From the NCBI GenBank assembly GCA_902625535.1, contig CACOBT010000002.1, positions 62,001-126,000 on the forward strand: DNA of 64,000 nt, given 5' to 3'. Both the position numbers and the translations under genes were made by a program. Shown in pieces: positions 1 to 8,506 of this stretch (its first letter is position 1; each line of letters opens with the position of its first letter). This stretch comes from an uncultured beta proteobacterium (GTDB lineage: Bacteria > Pseudomonadota > Gammaproteobacteria > Burkholderiales > Burkholderiaceae_A). Below the pieces are notes generated by a model. That model did not search any database. It was not told where the DNA came from and saw only the letters and a list, made by a program, of their open reading frames with translations.

Positions 1-381
1 TGAATTTTTAACTGAGACGATTGTTTTGTTGCTCCCAATAGCGATATAAATAAGGGTGGATATAATTGAAACCAATAGTGCTGCAAAAATAGCTTGGAAA
101 AAAGATGTTATCCCAAAGTCTGGAATAATCTCTGCCAATCCAAGCAATACGGCTCCATTAATGATTGGAATGATTAACCCCAGTGAGACGATAGCCAATG
201 GAAGAGTTAATATCAATATGATGGGTTTTACGAATATATTTATCAATGTCAACAACACGGTGGTTATGACTAGAGCTTCAAAATTGTTGAATGAGAATCC
301 GTCGAATAACGCGCTAGTTATCCAAAGGGAAACACCAGTTGCAGTTAGATTTGTAAGGTTTGTGATTATTCTTGAAGACAT
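1..381 (-). CDS. Phage holin family / YvlD-like membrane protein, partial (C-terminus beyond window)
   Basis: An open minus-strand frame of 127 codons runs from an ATG at 381 off the window edge without a stop. The product is strongly hydrophobic, with about three or four membrane segments and the signature INIFVKPIILILTLPLAIVS followed by a second helix starting with G-L-I-I-P. This pattern matches the small YvlD/PF04020 family (named after phage holins, but found as chromosomal inner-membrane proteins of unknown function). These proteins are usually about 110-130 residues, so little is missing. The family call rests on remembered motifs, not on a search. Confidence 0.7.
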   Translation of the reverse strand, partial: MSSRIITNLTNLTATGVSLWITSALFDGFSFNNFEALVITTVLLTLINIFVKPIILILTLPLAIVSLGLIIPIINGAVLLGLAEIIPDFGITSFFQAIFAALLVSIISTLIYIAIGSNKTIVSVKNS

Positions 382-431
382 CCTGAAAATTCCGTCCGAA
401 TCCCTACTAGGAGTTGTTAGCTTGGTTTCAA

Positions 432-437
432 ATTATA
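432..437 (-). promoter_or_regulatory. Possible -10 element for the holin-family gene
   Basis: A perfect TATAAT lies on the minus strand about 50 bases upstream of the ATG at 381. No good -35 hexamer is seen at 16-18 bases. In an AT-rich sequence this may be chance. Confidence 0.25.
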
Positions 438-519
438 GACGATAAGTTTACTATAACTACAAATTGCCACTCGTACTATAAAATTTTTTTATTTTCGTGT
501 AAAAATTTGTGCAATGCAA

Positions 520-525
520 TATAAT
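520..525 (+). promoter_or_regulatory. Candidate -10 element for the SDR-esterase pair
   Basis: A perfect TATAAT lies 30 bases upstream of the ATG at 556. A transcript starting about 7 bases further on would begin inside the longer reading frame that opens at 514, which favours the 556 start. The -35 region is poor. Confidence 0.4.
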
Positions 526-555
526 AGGATGATAAGTATTCTGAAAGTAACATGT

Positions 556-1353
556 ATGAATTTAAAAAAATCTGTTGTATTGATCACAGGAGCAGGAAGT
601 GGTATTGGAGAAAGTCTTGCGGAACATTTTGGGCAAAAGGGTTCGCGACTTTTTTTAGCGGACCGTGATTCAGAGGCGGTGCAAAGAACCGCTGAAGGCT
701 TAAAATCAAAAGAAATAACAGACTTTGAAACGTTCTGTGGTGATGTTGCTGACGAGCGGGACTCTCAGGAAATGGTTGATTCCGCACTCCGCAAGTTCGA
801 GAAGATTAACGTTGTAATACCTTGTGCAGGTTTAATAAGGGATGGTTTGACCATCAGTATAGACAAAGAAACCAGAAAGGTGAAAAAAAAACTTTCTTTG
901 AAAGATTGGAGTAGTGTAGTGAATGTAAATTTAACAGGCTCTTTTTTGACGATTAGGGACTGTGCAGAGGCCATGGCAAATGGGGGTTGGCCATCCTTAA
1001 TTGTTCCAATTGCATCAGTAAATAAGGCGGGGCAGATTGGCCAGATAAATTATTCATCCTCAAAAGTCGCTATTTCTTTATTTCCTAAAATTCTGGTGGG
1101 AGAGTTTTTACTCAAAAAGATAAATAATATTAGAGTTGTTGGGATTGCTCCTGGTTATACAAAGACTCCAATGCTGGAAAAAATGAATCAAAGCATATTG
1201 GAAAAATTGATAAAAGATGTACATTTACAACGCCTTATCGAACCAAAAGAAATTGCAATTTTAATTGAACATATTGTAGAAAATGAGGCAATTAATGGAA
1301 CGACAATTGAAATTACAGGCGGGTTATGCCATCAGAGTAGTGTTGTTAAATAA
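556..1353 (+). CDS. SDR family NAD(P)-dependent oxidoreductase
   Basis: A 265-residue classical short-chain dehydrogenase. The cofactor motif TGAGSGIG is at residues 11-18, an Asp at the end of the second strand (about residue 36) suggests NAD(H) preference, PCAG replaces the usual NNAG, and the catalytic set is Ser154, Tyr166 and Lys170 (Y-x3-K). The C-terminal part carries the usual PG-x-TKTPM and GGL elements. The ATG at 514 would add 14 residues ahead of the Rossmann strand; 556 is preferred because it gives the normal family N-terminus and lies downstream of a -10-like sequence. An esterase gene follows after 5 bases, so the two are probably cotranscribed. The substrate cannot be read from sequence. 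Confidence 0.88.
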   Translation: MNLKKSVVLITGAGSGIGESLAEHFGQKGSRLFLADRDSEAVQRTAEGLKSKEITDFETFCGDVADERDSQEMVDSALRKFEKINVVIPCAGLIRDGLTISIDKETRKVKKKLSLKDWSSVVNVNLTGSFLTIRDCAEAMANGGWPSLIVPIASVNKAGQIGQINYSSSKVAISLFPKILVGEFLLKKINNIRVVGIAPGYTKTPMLEKMNQSILEKLIKDVHLQRLIEPKEIAILIEHIVENEAINGTTIEITGGLCHQSSVVK

Positions 1354-1358
1354 GTTAA

Positions 1359-2027
1359 ATGCTGGAAAAAATAGAAAATTTGCAAAGTAAAACTGACAGA
1401 TACTCGGTCATTATTATTTGGTTGCATGGTTTGGGCGCCACTGCAGATGACTTTAAGCATTTACCAGATGACTTGATGTTGCCAGAGAATTTGGGAGTCA
1501 AATACATTCTACCTCAGGCTCCCCTTCTAAGTGTGACATTGAATAATGGGATGATGATGCCGGCATGGTATGACATTGTTGGGTTAGATAAAGACTCACC
1601 GCAGGATATAAATGGAGCCCTTCACTCAGCCTCAGAAATAGAAGAAATTATAAAGTCAGAAATTCAAATGACTTCCGAAGCAGTTAAAGTTTTTGTTGGA
1701 GGATTTTCTCAGGGTGGATCTCTTGCGTTATTGGTTGCTGCGCGAACAAATATCCGTTTGTCAGGAATAATTTGTTGTTCAGGATATCTCTTAAAAAACG
1801 CTCTATTAGACTCAGCACTTAAACATCAACACACACTCAGCCAACCAATTTTGCTTTGTCATGGTAACGAGGACGATATTGTCAAAAAAGAATGGGGATT
1901 GAAGGCCTATTCTGATTTAAATCAGAAAGGATACTTAGTAGACTGGCATTGCTATCCTAATCTCGGTCATTCGGTGAGTATGCAGGAATTAACCGACATT
2001 TCAAACTTTATTACCACCAAACTTTAG
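1359..2027 (+). CDS. Phospholipase/carboxylesterase family alpha/beta hydrolase
   Basis: A 222-residue cytoplasmic serine hydrolase of the Abhydrolase_2 type (PF02230: carboxylesterase/acyl-protein thioesterase-like). The oxyanion motif LHGLGA is near residue 22, the nucleophile elbow GFSQGG places Ser117, Asp172 follows HGNE, and His204 sits in LGHS, giving a complete triad. The middle segment PAWYDI is characteristic of the family. It has no signal peptide and begins 5 bases after the SDR gene, indicating an operon. It hydrolyses short-chain esters in known relatives; the physiological substrate is unknown. Confidence 0.87.
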   Translation: MLEKIENLQSKTDRYSVIIIWLHGLGATADDFKHLPDDLMLPENLGVKYILPQAPLLSVTLNNGMMMPAWYDIVGLDKDSPQDINGALHSASEIEEIIKSEIQMTSEAVKVFVGGFSQGGSLALLVAARTNIRLSGIICCSGYLLKNALLDSALKHQHTLSQPILLCHGNEDDIVKKEWGLKAYSDLNQKGYLVDWHCYPNLGHSVSMQELTDISNFITTKL

Positions 2028-2107
2028 GAAATGGCAGGTTGAGATAGAAGTAGCAACAGCGTTATAGCTGCAGGCGCGAGAATTATAATTATTACTATTG
2101 GGTTCAT
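2024..2107 (-). CDS. Possible 27-residue hydrophobic peptide
   Basis: Between the convergent esterase and YheT-type genes, a minus-strand ATG at 2107 opens a 27-codon frame that is almost entirely hydrophobic (starting MNPIVIIIILAP) and would form one membrane helix. A GGA occurs 8 bases upstream. It would be the last gene of the minus-strand run and its stop overlaps the esterase stop region. The evidence is only composition and position; it may be chance. Confidence 0.22.
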   Translation of the reverse strand: MNPIVIIIILAPAAITLLLLLSQPAIS

Positions 2108-2159
2108 TTTTTTTCCGTGTCACTTATTGTACCAAATTAAATGATGTTACATACAAGCA

Positions 2160-3176
2160 CTAAGTCAAATTCTTACACCAATTTAGTACTACTTTGGGAA
2201 AAAAGACGTGGTTTACCCAAAAGGAAGTTGGGTCGGATGAGTGCAGAAAGGATGCGTGCCCACCCGATTCGGGAAACCATGATTCGATAAACGGATTTCT
2301 GGAAATAATCCTGTGAGGGAGAGATAGAAAAGGAACGATAGGGTCATTTTTCGAATGTATTAGAAGGGTTTTGATTTTTATCTTGTCGATAACTCTCGAC
2401 GAGGAAGCTCGGTTCCAGTAATCTTTAACGTCCGAAAATCCGTGTACGGGTGCAGTATATGCATCATCAAAATCACTAATTGTTCTAGCTCGTTGAATAT
2501 CACTTATTGACAGTTCATTCGGGAACTGAATCCATTTTTTTTTTGCTTTCTTTTTCATTGATCGGAGAAAGTGATTAGCATAAATGAGTCTATTAAAACC
2601 TCTATCTATTTTGATACTTGATTCCCGCAGGTTAATCGGAGCAGATATCGAAATGATAGAACGTAAATTCGGGAAAATTTTGGAATCAGATAGATAGTTT
2701 CCTGCCCAATGTAACAAAGCATTTCCGCCTAATGAAATACCCAAAATATGTAGATCTCGTTGTTGGCTGGTACATATCTTCGAGTACTTATGAATAATCC
2801 AGTTTACTTCTTCGCTGTCCCCAGCGTGGTATGAACGTGCCTGTTTGTTATCTATACCGGAACAACCTCTAAAATGAGGGATTGAAAGCGAAAAATTTTG
2901 TTCTTTGCATGCTTGATAAAATGCCTGAGCGTAGTAGCTTGAGGAGGAACCTTCTAGACCATGAAATAGGACGACCACTGGCCCTTTTCCATTAAAAAAG
3001 CTCATGTCCGAATCTATCTCAATAAAATCGTCATCAGGGGTAACCCATCTTTTTCTAATATATGTGGGCTCAACTTTTTTTTGCAAGATAAGCCTACCGA
3101 CTACAGCAGGCCATATTGTCTGCAGGTGACCGTTATACAACCAGAAAGGACTTTGGAACTCTTGTTCAAAGTTCAC
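2160..3176 (-). CDS. YheT family alpha/beta hydrolase
   Basis: A 338-residue protein of the YheT/UPF0017 group of alpha/beta hydrolases. The diagnostic N-terminus FWLYNGHLQTIWP is at residues 11-23, FHGLEGSSSS forms the oxyanion region near residue 71, GISLGG places the nucleophile at Ser148, and late HSKNDPIVP and GGHASF supply the acid and histidine. The length agrees with the family (about 320-350). The physiological substrate of this family is unsettled. It starts 9 bases after the stop of the class II aldolase gene on the same strand, so the two are likely cotranscribed. Confidence 0.88.
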   Translation of the reverse strand: MNFEQEFQSPFWLYNGHLQTIWPAVVGRLILQKKVEPTYIRKRWVTPDDDFIEIDSDMSFFNGKGPVVVLFHGLEGSSSSYYAQAFYQACKEQNFSLSIPHFRGCSGIDNKQARSYHAGDSEEVNWIIHKYSKICTSQQRDLHILGISLGGNALLHWAGNYLSDSKIFPNLRSIISISAPINLRESSIKIDRGFNRLIYANHFLRSMKKKAKKKWIQFPNELSISDIQRARTISDFDDAYTAPVHGFSDVKDYWNRASSSRVIDKIKIKTLLIHSKNDPIVPFLSLPHRIISRNPFIESWFPESGGHASFLHSSDPTSFWVNHVFFPKVVLNWCKNLT

Positions 3177-3185
3177 AATAAAATG

Positions 3186-4001
3186 CTACTTCAACTCCGG
3201 ATAGTTCTTGATCACCTTTTGGAGTAACGGTTGGAAACCGAACCAACCAGCTTCTTCATTTCCAATAATATCAAACGCCTGCTTAGCGGCGACGCTAGAA
3301 ATTTTTATGATGTCCCTTCCTTTTACAGAGTGTGCCAGAAGTTGTGCCTGACAGCTCCTTTCCATGGTAATAAACCACCATGCTGCAGACTCAACAAACT
3401 TTCCAACTGTCAACAAACCATGGTTCTGTAAAATTAAAGCTTTTCTATTATGTAGTAATTTTGCAATTTCATCACCTTCGCTTGTTTCAAGGACTAGTCC
3501 TGAATAATGTTTGAAGACGTCATGGTGATTATAAAATGCGCAAGAATCCTGAGTAATAGGGTCTAAGCACTGTCCAAACGCAGACCATGTTTTTCCATAA
3601 ATAGAATGTGCATGGCAAGCCGCATTTATATTCGGATGAGCCATATGGATTCGTGAATGAATTGCAAATGCAGCTGCATTTACGGGATTACTTCCTTCAA
3701 CGATTCTTCCGTCATGCGTAACCCGGATAAGATCCGGAATCTCAACTTGACTGAAATGAATACCAAAAGGATTAACCCAAAAGCTTTCGGGGTCAATGGG
3801 GTCACGAACGGTAATATGGCCTGCAACGCCTTCGTCAAAACCGCAAGAAGAAAAAAGTTTCAAGCTGACAATGAGCCTTTTTTTTCTATGTTCTTGTTCT
3901 TCCGCTAAAGTCAGAAACGTTTCCGAAGTTGGAATATCAGGATTATTGATTATGTTATTTTGTACATCGTCAGCATTGAATGGTGATGATAAATCATTCA
4001 T
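3186..4001 (-). CDS. Class II aldolase/adducin family protein
   Basis: A 271-residue member of the class II aldolase/adducin fold (PF00596), zinc enzymes that cleave or epimerise sugar phosphates or act as decarboxylases. The zinc-binding region CHAHSIYG and the later QNHGLLT histidine are present, and the early segment GHITVRDP is the family's substrate-phosphate-binding area. Family members of this longer, non-sugar type are often annotated only as class II aldolase, and the substrate is not evident. It sits between the TauE-type transporter gene (41-base gap) and the YheT hydrolase gene, so it may be the tail of the sulfate operon without a sulfur role. Confidence 0.85.
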   Translation of the reverse strand: MNDLSSPFNADDVQNNIINNPDIPTSETFLTLAEEQEHRKKRLIVSLKLFSSCGFDEGVAGHITVRDPIDPESFWVNPFGIHFSQVEIPDLIRVTHDGRIVEGSNPVNAAAFAIHSRIHMAHPNINAACHAHSIYGKTWSAFGQCLDPITQDSCAFYNHHDVFKHYSGLVLETSEGDEIAKLLHNRKALILQNHGLLTVGKFVESAAWWFITMERSCQAQLLAHSVKGRDIIKISSVAAKQAFDIIGNEEAGWFGFQPLLQKVIKNYPELK

Positions 4002-4042
4002 ATTTTTCTCACTCAGTGTCGTTAAGTCAATGATACAGTAAT

Positions 4043-5014
4043 TTAAAGCATTTGAAATATTGTAAATAAACTAACACCACAAACTACTAGTCCAACAACG
4101 ATCATCAAAATTTTTGGGGCAATTCTTCTGCAAAGTAGGGCAGCGAACGGTGCAGCAAAAAGTCCACCAACTACTAGACCTGCCACACTTACCCATGGAC
4201 TTGCAGTGACAAAAATTGTAAAAAAACCAGCTGTGGAGAGAGTTAAAAAAAATTCCGCAAAATTAACGGAACCAATTGTAGAACGTGGATCTTGTCCTTT
4301 CCCAATCAAGTTAGTAGTCACGATTGGTCCCCATCCCCCACCCCCTGCAGAATCAAAAAATCCCCCAAACAACGCGAGCTTTCCGATATTTGAAGTATTA
4401 CTCAACGAATTCTGGTTCTTTTTCTTAAATGCTTTTTTGACAATTATTAGGCCCATCACAAGAAGATAAGCGCACATGATTGGTTTGAAAATATCCATAT
4501 CGACTTGGGTGACCAAGAGTACACCAAATAGTGCGCCAATAATGCCTGGAATTAATAGCCTAATAAATAGAGCCTTGGATACATTGCCTAAATTTACATG
4601 AGAGATTCCGGATAAACCCGTTGTAAAAACAGCAGCAATGTGAACACTAGCACTAGCGACAGCTGGAGATGAACCAGTTGATAAGAGAAAGGATGTTGCC
4701 GAAATACCGTATGCCATTCCCAGAGCTCCATCGATTACTTGCGCCAGAAAGCCTATGATCAAAGCTTTCCAAAATTCTGGGTTAGCAAAAATTCTTATTA
4801 ATGTTGAGAAAGAGTCAGTACCATTTGATTGTATAAATTTAGAAAGCAAGAATACTAAAACAGTTAACATACAAAACCCAGCAATCCAGCAGAAAAGAAA
4901 AAGAAAAGGATGTTTCTCTCCCTGAAACGTACCAGATTCAAGTTGAGGCAAACCAACTTCTACATGTTCTTTCTGTAGAGGATCATTACTAAGATCAGGG
5001 TCTCGTATTTTCAT
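4043..5014 (-). CDS. TauE/SafE (TSUP) family anion transporter
   Basis: A 323-residue inner-membrane protein with about eight or nine hydrophobic segments. A cytoplasmic N-terminal tail of about 38 residues precedes the first helix. The family signatures are visible: the internally repeated pattern FLAQVIDGALGMAYG in the first half and GGFFDSAGGGGWGPI in the second. TSUP proteins move sulfite, sulfate, sulfonates or other small anions. It starts 11 bases after cysN, so a role in sulfate uptake or in relieving sulfite build-up during assimilation is a reasonable inference; no dedicated sulfate ABC transporter is nearby. Direction and substrate are not determinable here. Confidence 0.86.
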   Translation of the reverse strand: MKIRDPDLSNDPLQKEHVEVGLPQLESGTFQGEKHPFLFLFCWIAGFCMLTVLVFLLSKFIQSNGTDSFSTLIRIFANPEFWKALIIGFLAQVIDGALGMAYGISATSFLLSTGSSPAVASASVHIAAVFTTGLSGISHVNLGNVSKALFIRLLIPGIIGALFGVLLVTQVDMDIFKPIMCAYLLVMGLIIVKKAFKKKNQNSLSNTSNIGKLALFGGFFDSAGGGGWGPIVTTNLIGKGQDPRSTIGSVNFAEFFLTLSTAGFFTIFVTASPWVSVAGLVVGGLFAAPFAALLCRRIAPKILMIVVGLVVCGVSLFTIFQML

Positions 5015-5025
5015 AACAAGGTAAA

Positions 5026-6291
5026 TTATTTTTTAATCATTAAGGCGCCAGAAGTATGATGAGTAATCGGATCTATTAATACCAGAGCACCTAATTTGTT
5101 AGTGTATCTGTACTCATCATTCAAAACTGGACTAGCTAATCTAATTGTTGCGGTACCAATTTCATTCATTTGAATAGAAGACGATTGATAGCTTTTAAGT
5201 GTAACTAAATCTATTTTTGAATCAATCCTTACTTTCGCGAATGTCTCGGTAGTGCCTTGTCGCAAAATATATTTTTTCTTCGGATTAAACTCATTTCTGT
5301 CTAGCCATGCAATATCTACGAACAAATTTGAGGAAACTTCTAAGCGACTATCTTTGTTTAATAAGACATTACCCCTAGAGAGATCCACCTCATCGGTAAG
5401 CCAAATCATTATACAGTTACTTTTTTTAGCAAGAGATACTTCACATCCGGCATAAACTATTTTTTTGACAGTGACGATCTGGTCTGTTCCTGAGATTTTA
5501 AGTTTCTGTCCTAGTTCTAGTGTTCCTTCTTCAATTTTCCCGCAGTAAGCTCTCTGGGCTTTCTGTTTTTCACCGTCCCAGCGCATTACATATTGAATGG
5601 GGAATTTAATTTCGGGGGAAGGCTTACTATAACTGGGAGCCATGTCCTCTAAGATTTGTATTAGAGTTCCTTTTTTGTACCATCTCATTTGTTTCGATTT
5701 TGCTACAATGTTATCTCCCTTAAGGGCAGATATTGGGATAGCTTTATAATTTGGTTTCCAATTTAAGATTTCTGTAAATTTCTTGAATGACTCATTAACT
5801 TTTTGAAATATACTTTCGTCAAAACTGACAAGGTCCATTTTATTCACCGCCAGTATTACATTCGGGATATTTAATATGGAAGAGACTAAAGCATGTCTCT
5901 TTGTCTGTTCTAGTAGCTCTCCATCAATTGCTTTGGTTACATCTACTAACAAAACGACACAATCAGCATTGGATGCTCCTGTAATCATATTTCGCGTGTA
6001 CTGTGTGTGTCCTGGGCAGTCGGCAATTATAAATTTATTCTTTTTTGTCGAAAAATACCGGTAAGCTACATCTATTGTAATTCCTTGCTCACGTTCAGAT
6101 TCGAGACCGTCCGTTAAGAATGAGAAATCAATTTCATTATCCGAAGCTCTGCTACTCTTCGCGTTTACAAGATTATTTAGTTGATCTGATAGAACCAGTT
6201 TTGAATCATATAACAATCTTCCAATTAGTGTACTTTTTCCATCGTCTACACTTCCAGCAGTAATAAACCGTATTAATCCACGTTTCTCCAT
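5026..6291 (-). CDS. cysN: Sulfate adenylyltransferase GTPase subunit
   Basis: A 421-residue translation-factor-like GTPase that, with CysD, activates sulfate to adenosine phosphosulfate. The P-loop GSVDDGKST is at residues 13-21, the switch region contains EREQGITIDVAYRYF, DCPGH is the G3 motif and NKMDL the G4 motif. Two beta-barrel domains follow. The protein ends after them, so there is no fused APS kinase (CysC) domain, and no separate cysC is seen. It lies 2 bases downstream of cysD in the same operon. Confidence 0.95.
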   Translation of the reverse strand: MEKRGLIRFITAGSVDDGKSTLIGRLLYDSKLVLSDQLNNLVNAKSSRASDNEIDFSFLTDGLESEREQGITIDVAYRYFSTKKNKFIIADCPGHTQYTRNMITGASNADCVVLLVDVTKAIDGELLEQTKRHALVSSILNIPNVILAVNKMDLVSFDESIFQKVNESFKKFTEILNWKPNYKAIPISALKGDNIVAKSKQMRWYKKGTLIQILEDMAPSYSKPSPEIKFPIQYVMRWDGEKQKAQRAYCGKIEEGTLELGQKLKISGTDQIVTVKKIVYAGCEVSLAKKSNCIMIWLTDEVDLSRGNVLLNKDSRLEVSSNLFVDIAWLDRNEFNPKKKYILRQGTTETFAKVRIDSKIDLVTLKSYQSSSIQMNEIGTATIRLASPVLNDEYRYTNKLGALVLIDPITHHTSGALMIKK

Positions 6292-6293
6292 TT

Positions 6294-7205
6294 TTAAAAA
6301 TATCCCTCTTTTTTTCTGCGTTCCATAGACGCTTCATTTGTTTGATCGTCTAGTCTTGTAGCACCTCTTTCACTAAGACAAGAGGAAGCTGTTTCCAAAA
6401 TTATTTCTTCAGGATTTTTAGCAGAGCTTGGGACAGGGCAAGTGCATGAGATATCTCCAACCGTTCTAAATCTCACGTTTCTTTTTTCAACAACAACGTT
6501 GCTCGGAGGTTGCGTGTATTCCGTTACTGGTACAAGGAGATCATTCTTTGAAAAAACTTCTCTTTCGTGAGTGAAGTATATTGATGGAAGTTCAAGTTTT
6601 TCAATCATGATATAGTGCCAAACATCTAACTCAGTCCAATTAGATATAGGAAACACTCGCATATGTTGCCCTTTTTCTATGTGAGTATTAAAAAGCTCCC
6701 ATAACTCAGGACGTTGGTTTTTGGGGTCCCATTGACCAAACTCATCTCTGAAAGAAAAGATTCTCTCTTTTGCCCGGGCTTTTTCTTCATCTCGTCTGGC
6801 ACCCCCAATTAGTGCATCAAATTGGAATTGCTCGACCATCTCAAGAAGCGTAACAGATTGGGCTGCGTTTCTGGAGTCATCCTTGCTTTTAAGGGTTACG
6901 GACCCCCTATCGATAGAATCTTCAACATAACCTACCACAAGTTGTTCATCCAATTCTTTGGCCTTTTTATTCCTGAAAGAAATGACCTCCGGAAAATTGT
7001 GGCCTGTATCTATATGCAGAAGCGGAAAAGGGAATTTCATAGGTCGGAATGCTTTTTCCGCAAGTCTTAATAGAACAACGGAGTCTTTGCCTCCCGAAAA
7101 AAGAAGCGCAGATTTTTTTGCAGTTGCTGCAACCTCTCTTAGAATATAAATCGCTTCATTCTCCAACTGTTCAATGTAGGCAGAATCTAAGAAATTATTT
7201 TGCAT
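6294..7205 (-). CDS. cysD: Sulfate adenylyltransferase subunit 2
   Basis: A 303-residue ATP pyrophosphatase-type subunit that forms APS from ATP and sulfate together with CysN. The PP-loop SGGKDS is at residues 37-42, with the conserved HIDTGHNFPEV and GGARRDEEKARAKER segments and the C-terminal DQTNEASMERRKKEGYF typical of CysD. The chosen ATG (7205) has little Shine-Dalgarno sequence; a strong AGGAG instead precedes a six-codon in-frame leader ORF that ends at the base before this ATG (see separate entry). Confidence 0.95.
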   Translation of the reverse strand: MQNNFLDSAYIEQLENEAIYILREVAATAKKSALLFSGGKDSVVLLRLAEKAFRPMKFPFPLLHIDTGHNFPEVISFRNKKAKELDEQLVVGYVEDSIDRGSVTLKSKDDSRNAAQSVTLLEMVEQFQFDALIGGARRDEEKARAKERIFSFRDEFGQWDPKNQRPELWELFNTHIEKGQHMRVFPISNWTELDVWHYIMIEKLELPSIYFTHEREVFSKNDLLVPVTEYTQPPSNVVVEKRNVRFRTVGDISCTCPVPSSAKNPEEIILETASSCLSERGATRLDDQTNEASMERRKKEGYF

Positions 7206-7226
7206 CTAAGTCACGCTCTTAATCAT
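7206..7226 (-). promoter_or_regulatory. Six-codon leader ORF abutting cysD
   Basis: Immediately upstream of cysD and in the same frame, ATG at 7226 starts the frame M-I-K-S-V-T-stop. The TAG stop is directly followed by the cysD ATG. An AGGAG at 7236-7240 lies 9 bases before the leader ATG, while cysD itself has only a weak GAG. This could couple cysD translation to the leader by reinitiation. Alternatively the TAG could be a sequence error, and cysD would really start at 7226. Confidence 0.4.
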
Positions 7227-7343
7227 TTAATTAATCTCCTAACCACCGTTTTCTCTCCCTTTCGCTTTTGCACTACGTTACAGTTCTTTTTCTACAGAAG
7301 GTCCTCCCCTGGATAGCTAACGATTGATTAACTATACTGGCGA

Positions 7344-7730
7344 TCATGAAAAACTAAGTTCTTTTATTACGTCGGATATAGAATTCCTTACGCTAACCTG
7401 TTCAATTAAAGCAGGACCGGTAGCAAATTCTAAATCAGGATACTTTTCACGCAAATCTGCGAGGCGTCGTGGCAAATCAATTTTTAAATGATAACCATTA
7501 GCTAAAAGTACAGGAAAAACAAAGATATTTTTTTCCCCTTCAATATGTAACTGCGAAATAACATCCTCTAAAGAAGGCTTCTCTAATTCAAAAAATGCTA
7601 AACTGATTTTTCTAAAGTTATTTTTTTGCAACGCTTCTTTAGTCAATTTTATAAAAGGGTTTTTCCAATTTGGATCGCTGGAGCCGTGAGCAAGCAAAAC
7701 AATTGCAGTTATATTTTCTTTAAGCAACAT
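7344..7730 (-). CDS. cbiX: CbiX-type sirohydrochlorin chelatase
   Basis: A short chelatase of about 128 residues with the characteristic LLAHGSSDPNW near the N-terminus (metal-binding His), a second conserved block around FPVLLANGYHLKIDLP, and the single-domain length of CbiX-short proteins. Between uroporphyrinogen methyltransferase and sulfite reductase genes, it most likely inserts ferrous iron into sirohydrochlorin to make siroheme for CysI. The ATG at 7730 overlaps the end of cobA by 11 bases; ATGs at 7745 and 7769 are alternative starts, adding 5 or 13 residues. Confidence 0.8.
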   Translation of the reverse strand: MLLKENITAIVLLAHGSSDPNWKNPFIKLTKEALQKNNFRKISLAFFELEKPSLEDVISQLHIEGEKNIFVFPVLLANGYHLKIDLPRRLADLREKYPDLEFATGPALIEQVSVRNSISDVIKELSFS

Positions 7731-8505
7731 ATGAAATTTTTTCATCCTTAGAGTGCTTATAGTTTTCAACTAAATCTCTAAACAATGTGGTATTTGTAAG
7801 ATCAAATATGTTTCCGATGATCAGGCACACAGGACCATCAGTTTTCAAGTCATAGTTTTTTAGTTTATTGAGTGTCGTCAGTGTTTTCCGTGACTTCAAA
7901 GTAGCGTTTTCCACTATTGCAACAGGCATATCCGCAGGCAAATTATTATCGAGGAGTGACGAGCTAATCTTTTCCAACTCTTTCCCCCCCATATAGATAA
8001 CGGCGGTGTCGCAATTGATGACAGACTTGATCCAGCTTTGATTATCTTTTTCTGCAAAAGCCGGCGTAACGAAACATACAGATCGCGAAACATTTCTCAT
8101 GGTTAAACTGGTATTCAACTCTGCCGCGCAAGCTAGACCTGCCGAGATACCGGGAATGATCTCGAATTGGATATCTTTCTCGTTCAGTACTGTCAATTCC
8201 TCTGTAAGTCTTCCAAAAATAGTCGGATCTCCGCCTTTGAGCCTAACAACTTTTTTGTCACGCTGATGGTAGTTTACTAGTAATTTCCCAATTAATTTTT
8301 GATCAATTGATACTTTTCCCGCTCTTTTTCCAACAAAAATCCAATCGGCTGATTGATTCAGCTTTTCAAACCCTTCAAAGTCAATTAGTGCGTCGTATAA
8401 GATGATGTCGGCATTTTGTAAAATTTTCATTCCCTTGACAGTGAGTAGATCCGGATTTCCTGGTCCGGCTCCAACAAAAAATATTGGGTTATCTACAGTA
8501 ATCAT
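7720..8505 (-). CDS. cobA: Uroporphyrinogen-III C-methyltransferase
   Basis: A 261-residue SAM-dependent tetrapyrrole methylase that makes precorrin-2, the first step to siroheme. VGAGPGNPDLLT lies near residue 10, LKGGDPTIFGR in the middle and PGISAGLACAA after it, all family hallmarks. It is the monofunctional SUMT length; the dehydrogenase/ferrochelatase half of CysG is absent. The ATG at 8505 has AAGGGA about 10 bases upstream, and the DUF934 stop codon is 1 base away; a longer frame from 8556 would add 17 residues before the first strand and is not favoured. Confidence 0.9.
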   Translation of the reverse strand: MITVDNPIFFVGAGPGNPDLLTVKGMKILQNADIILYDALIDFEGFEKLNQSADWIFVGKRAGKVSIDQKLIGKLLVNYHQRDKKVVRLKGGDPTIFGRLTEELTVLNEKDIQFEIIPGISAGLACAAELNTSLTMRNVSRSVCFVTPAFAEKDNQSWIKSVINCDTAVIYMGGKELEKISSSLLDNNLPADMPVAIVENATLKSRKTLTTLNKLKNYDLKTDGPVCLIIGNIFDLTNTTLFRDLVENYKHSKDEKISYVA

Positions 8506-8506
8506 T

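Noticed and set aside
56..445. Plus-strand open frame of 129 codons at the left edge
   Set aside because: It is antisense to the holin-family gene, whose minus-strand translation is hydrophobic and matches a known family; the plus-strand product matches nothing.
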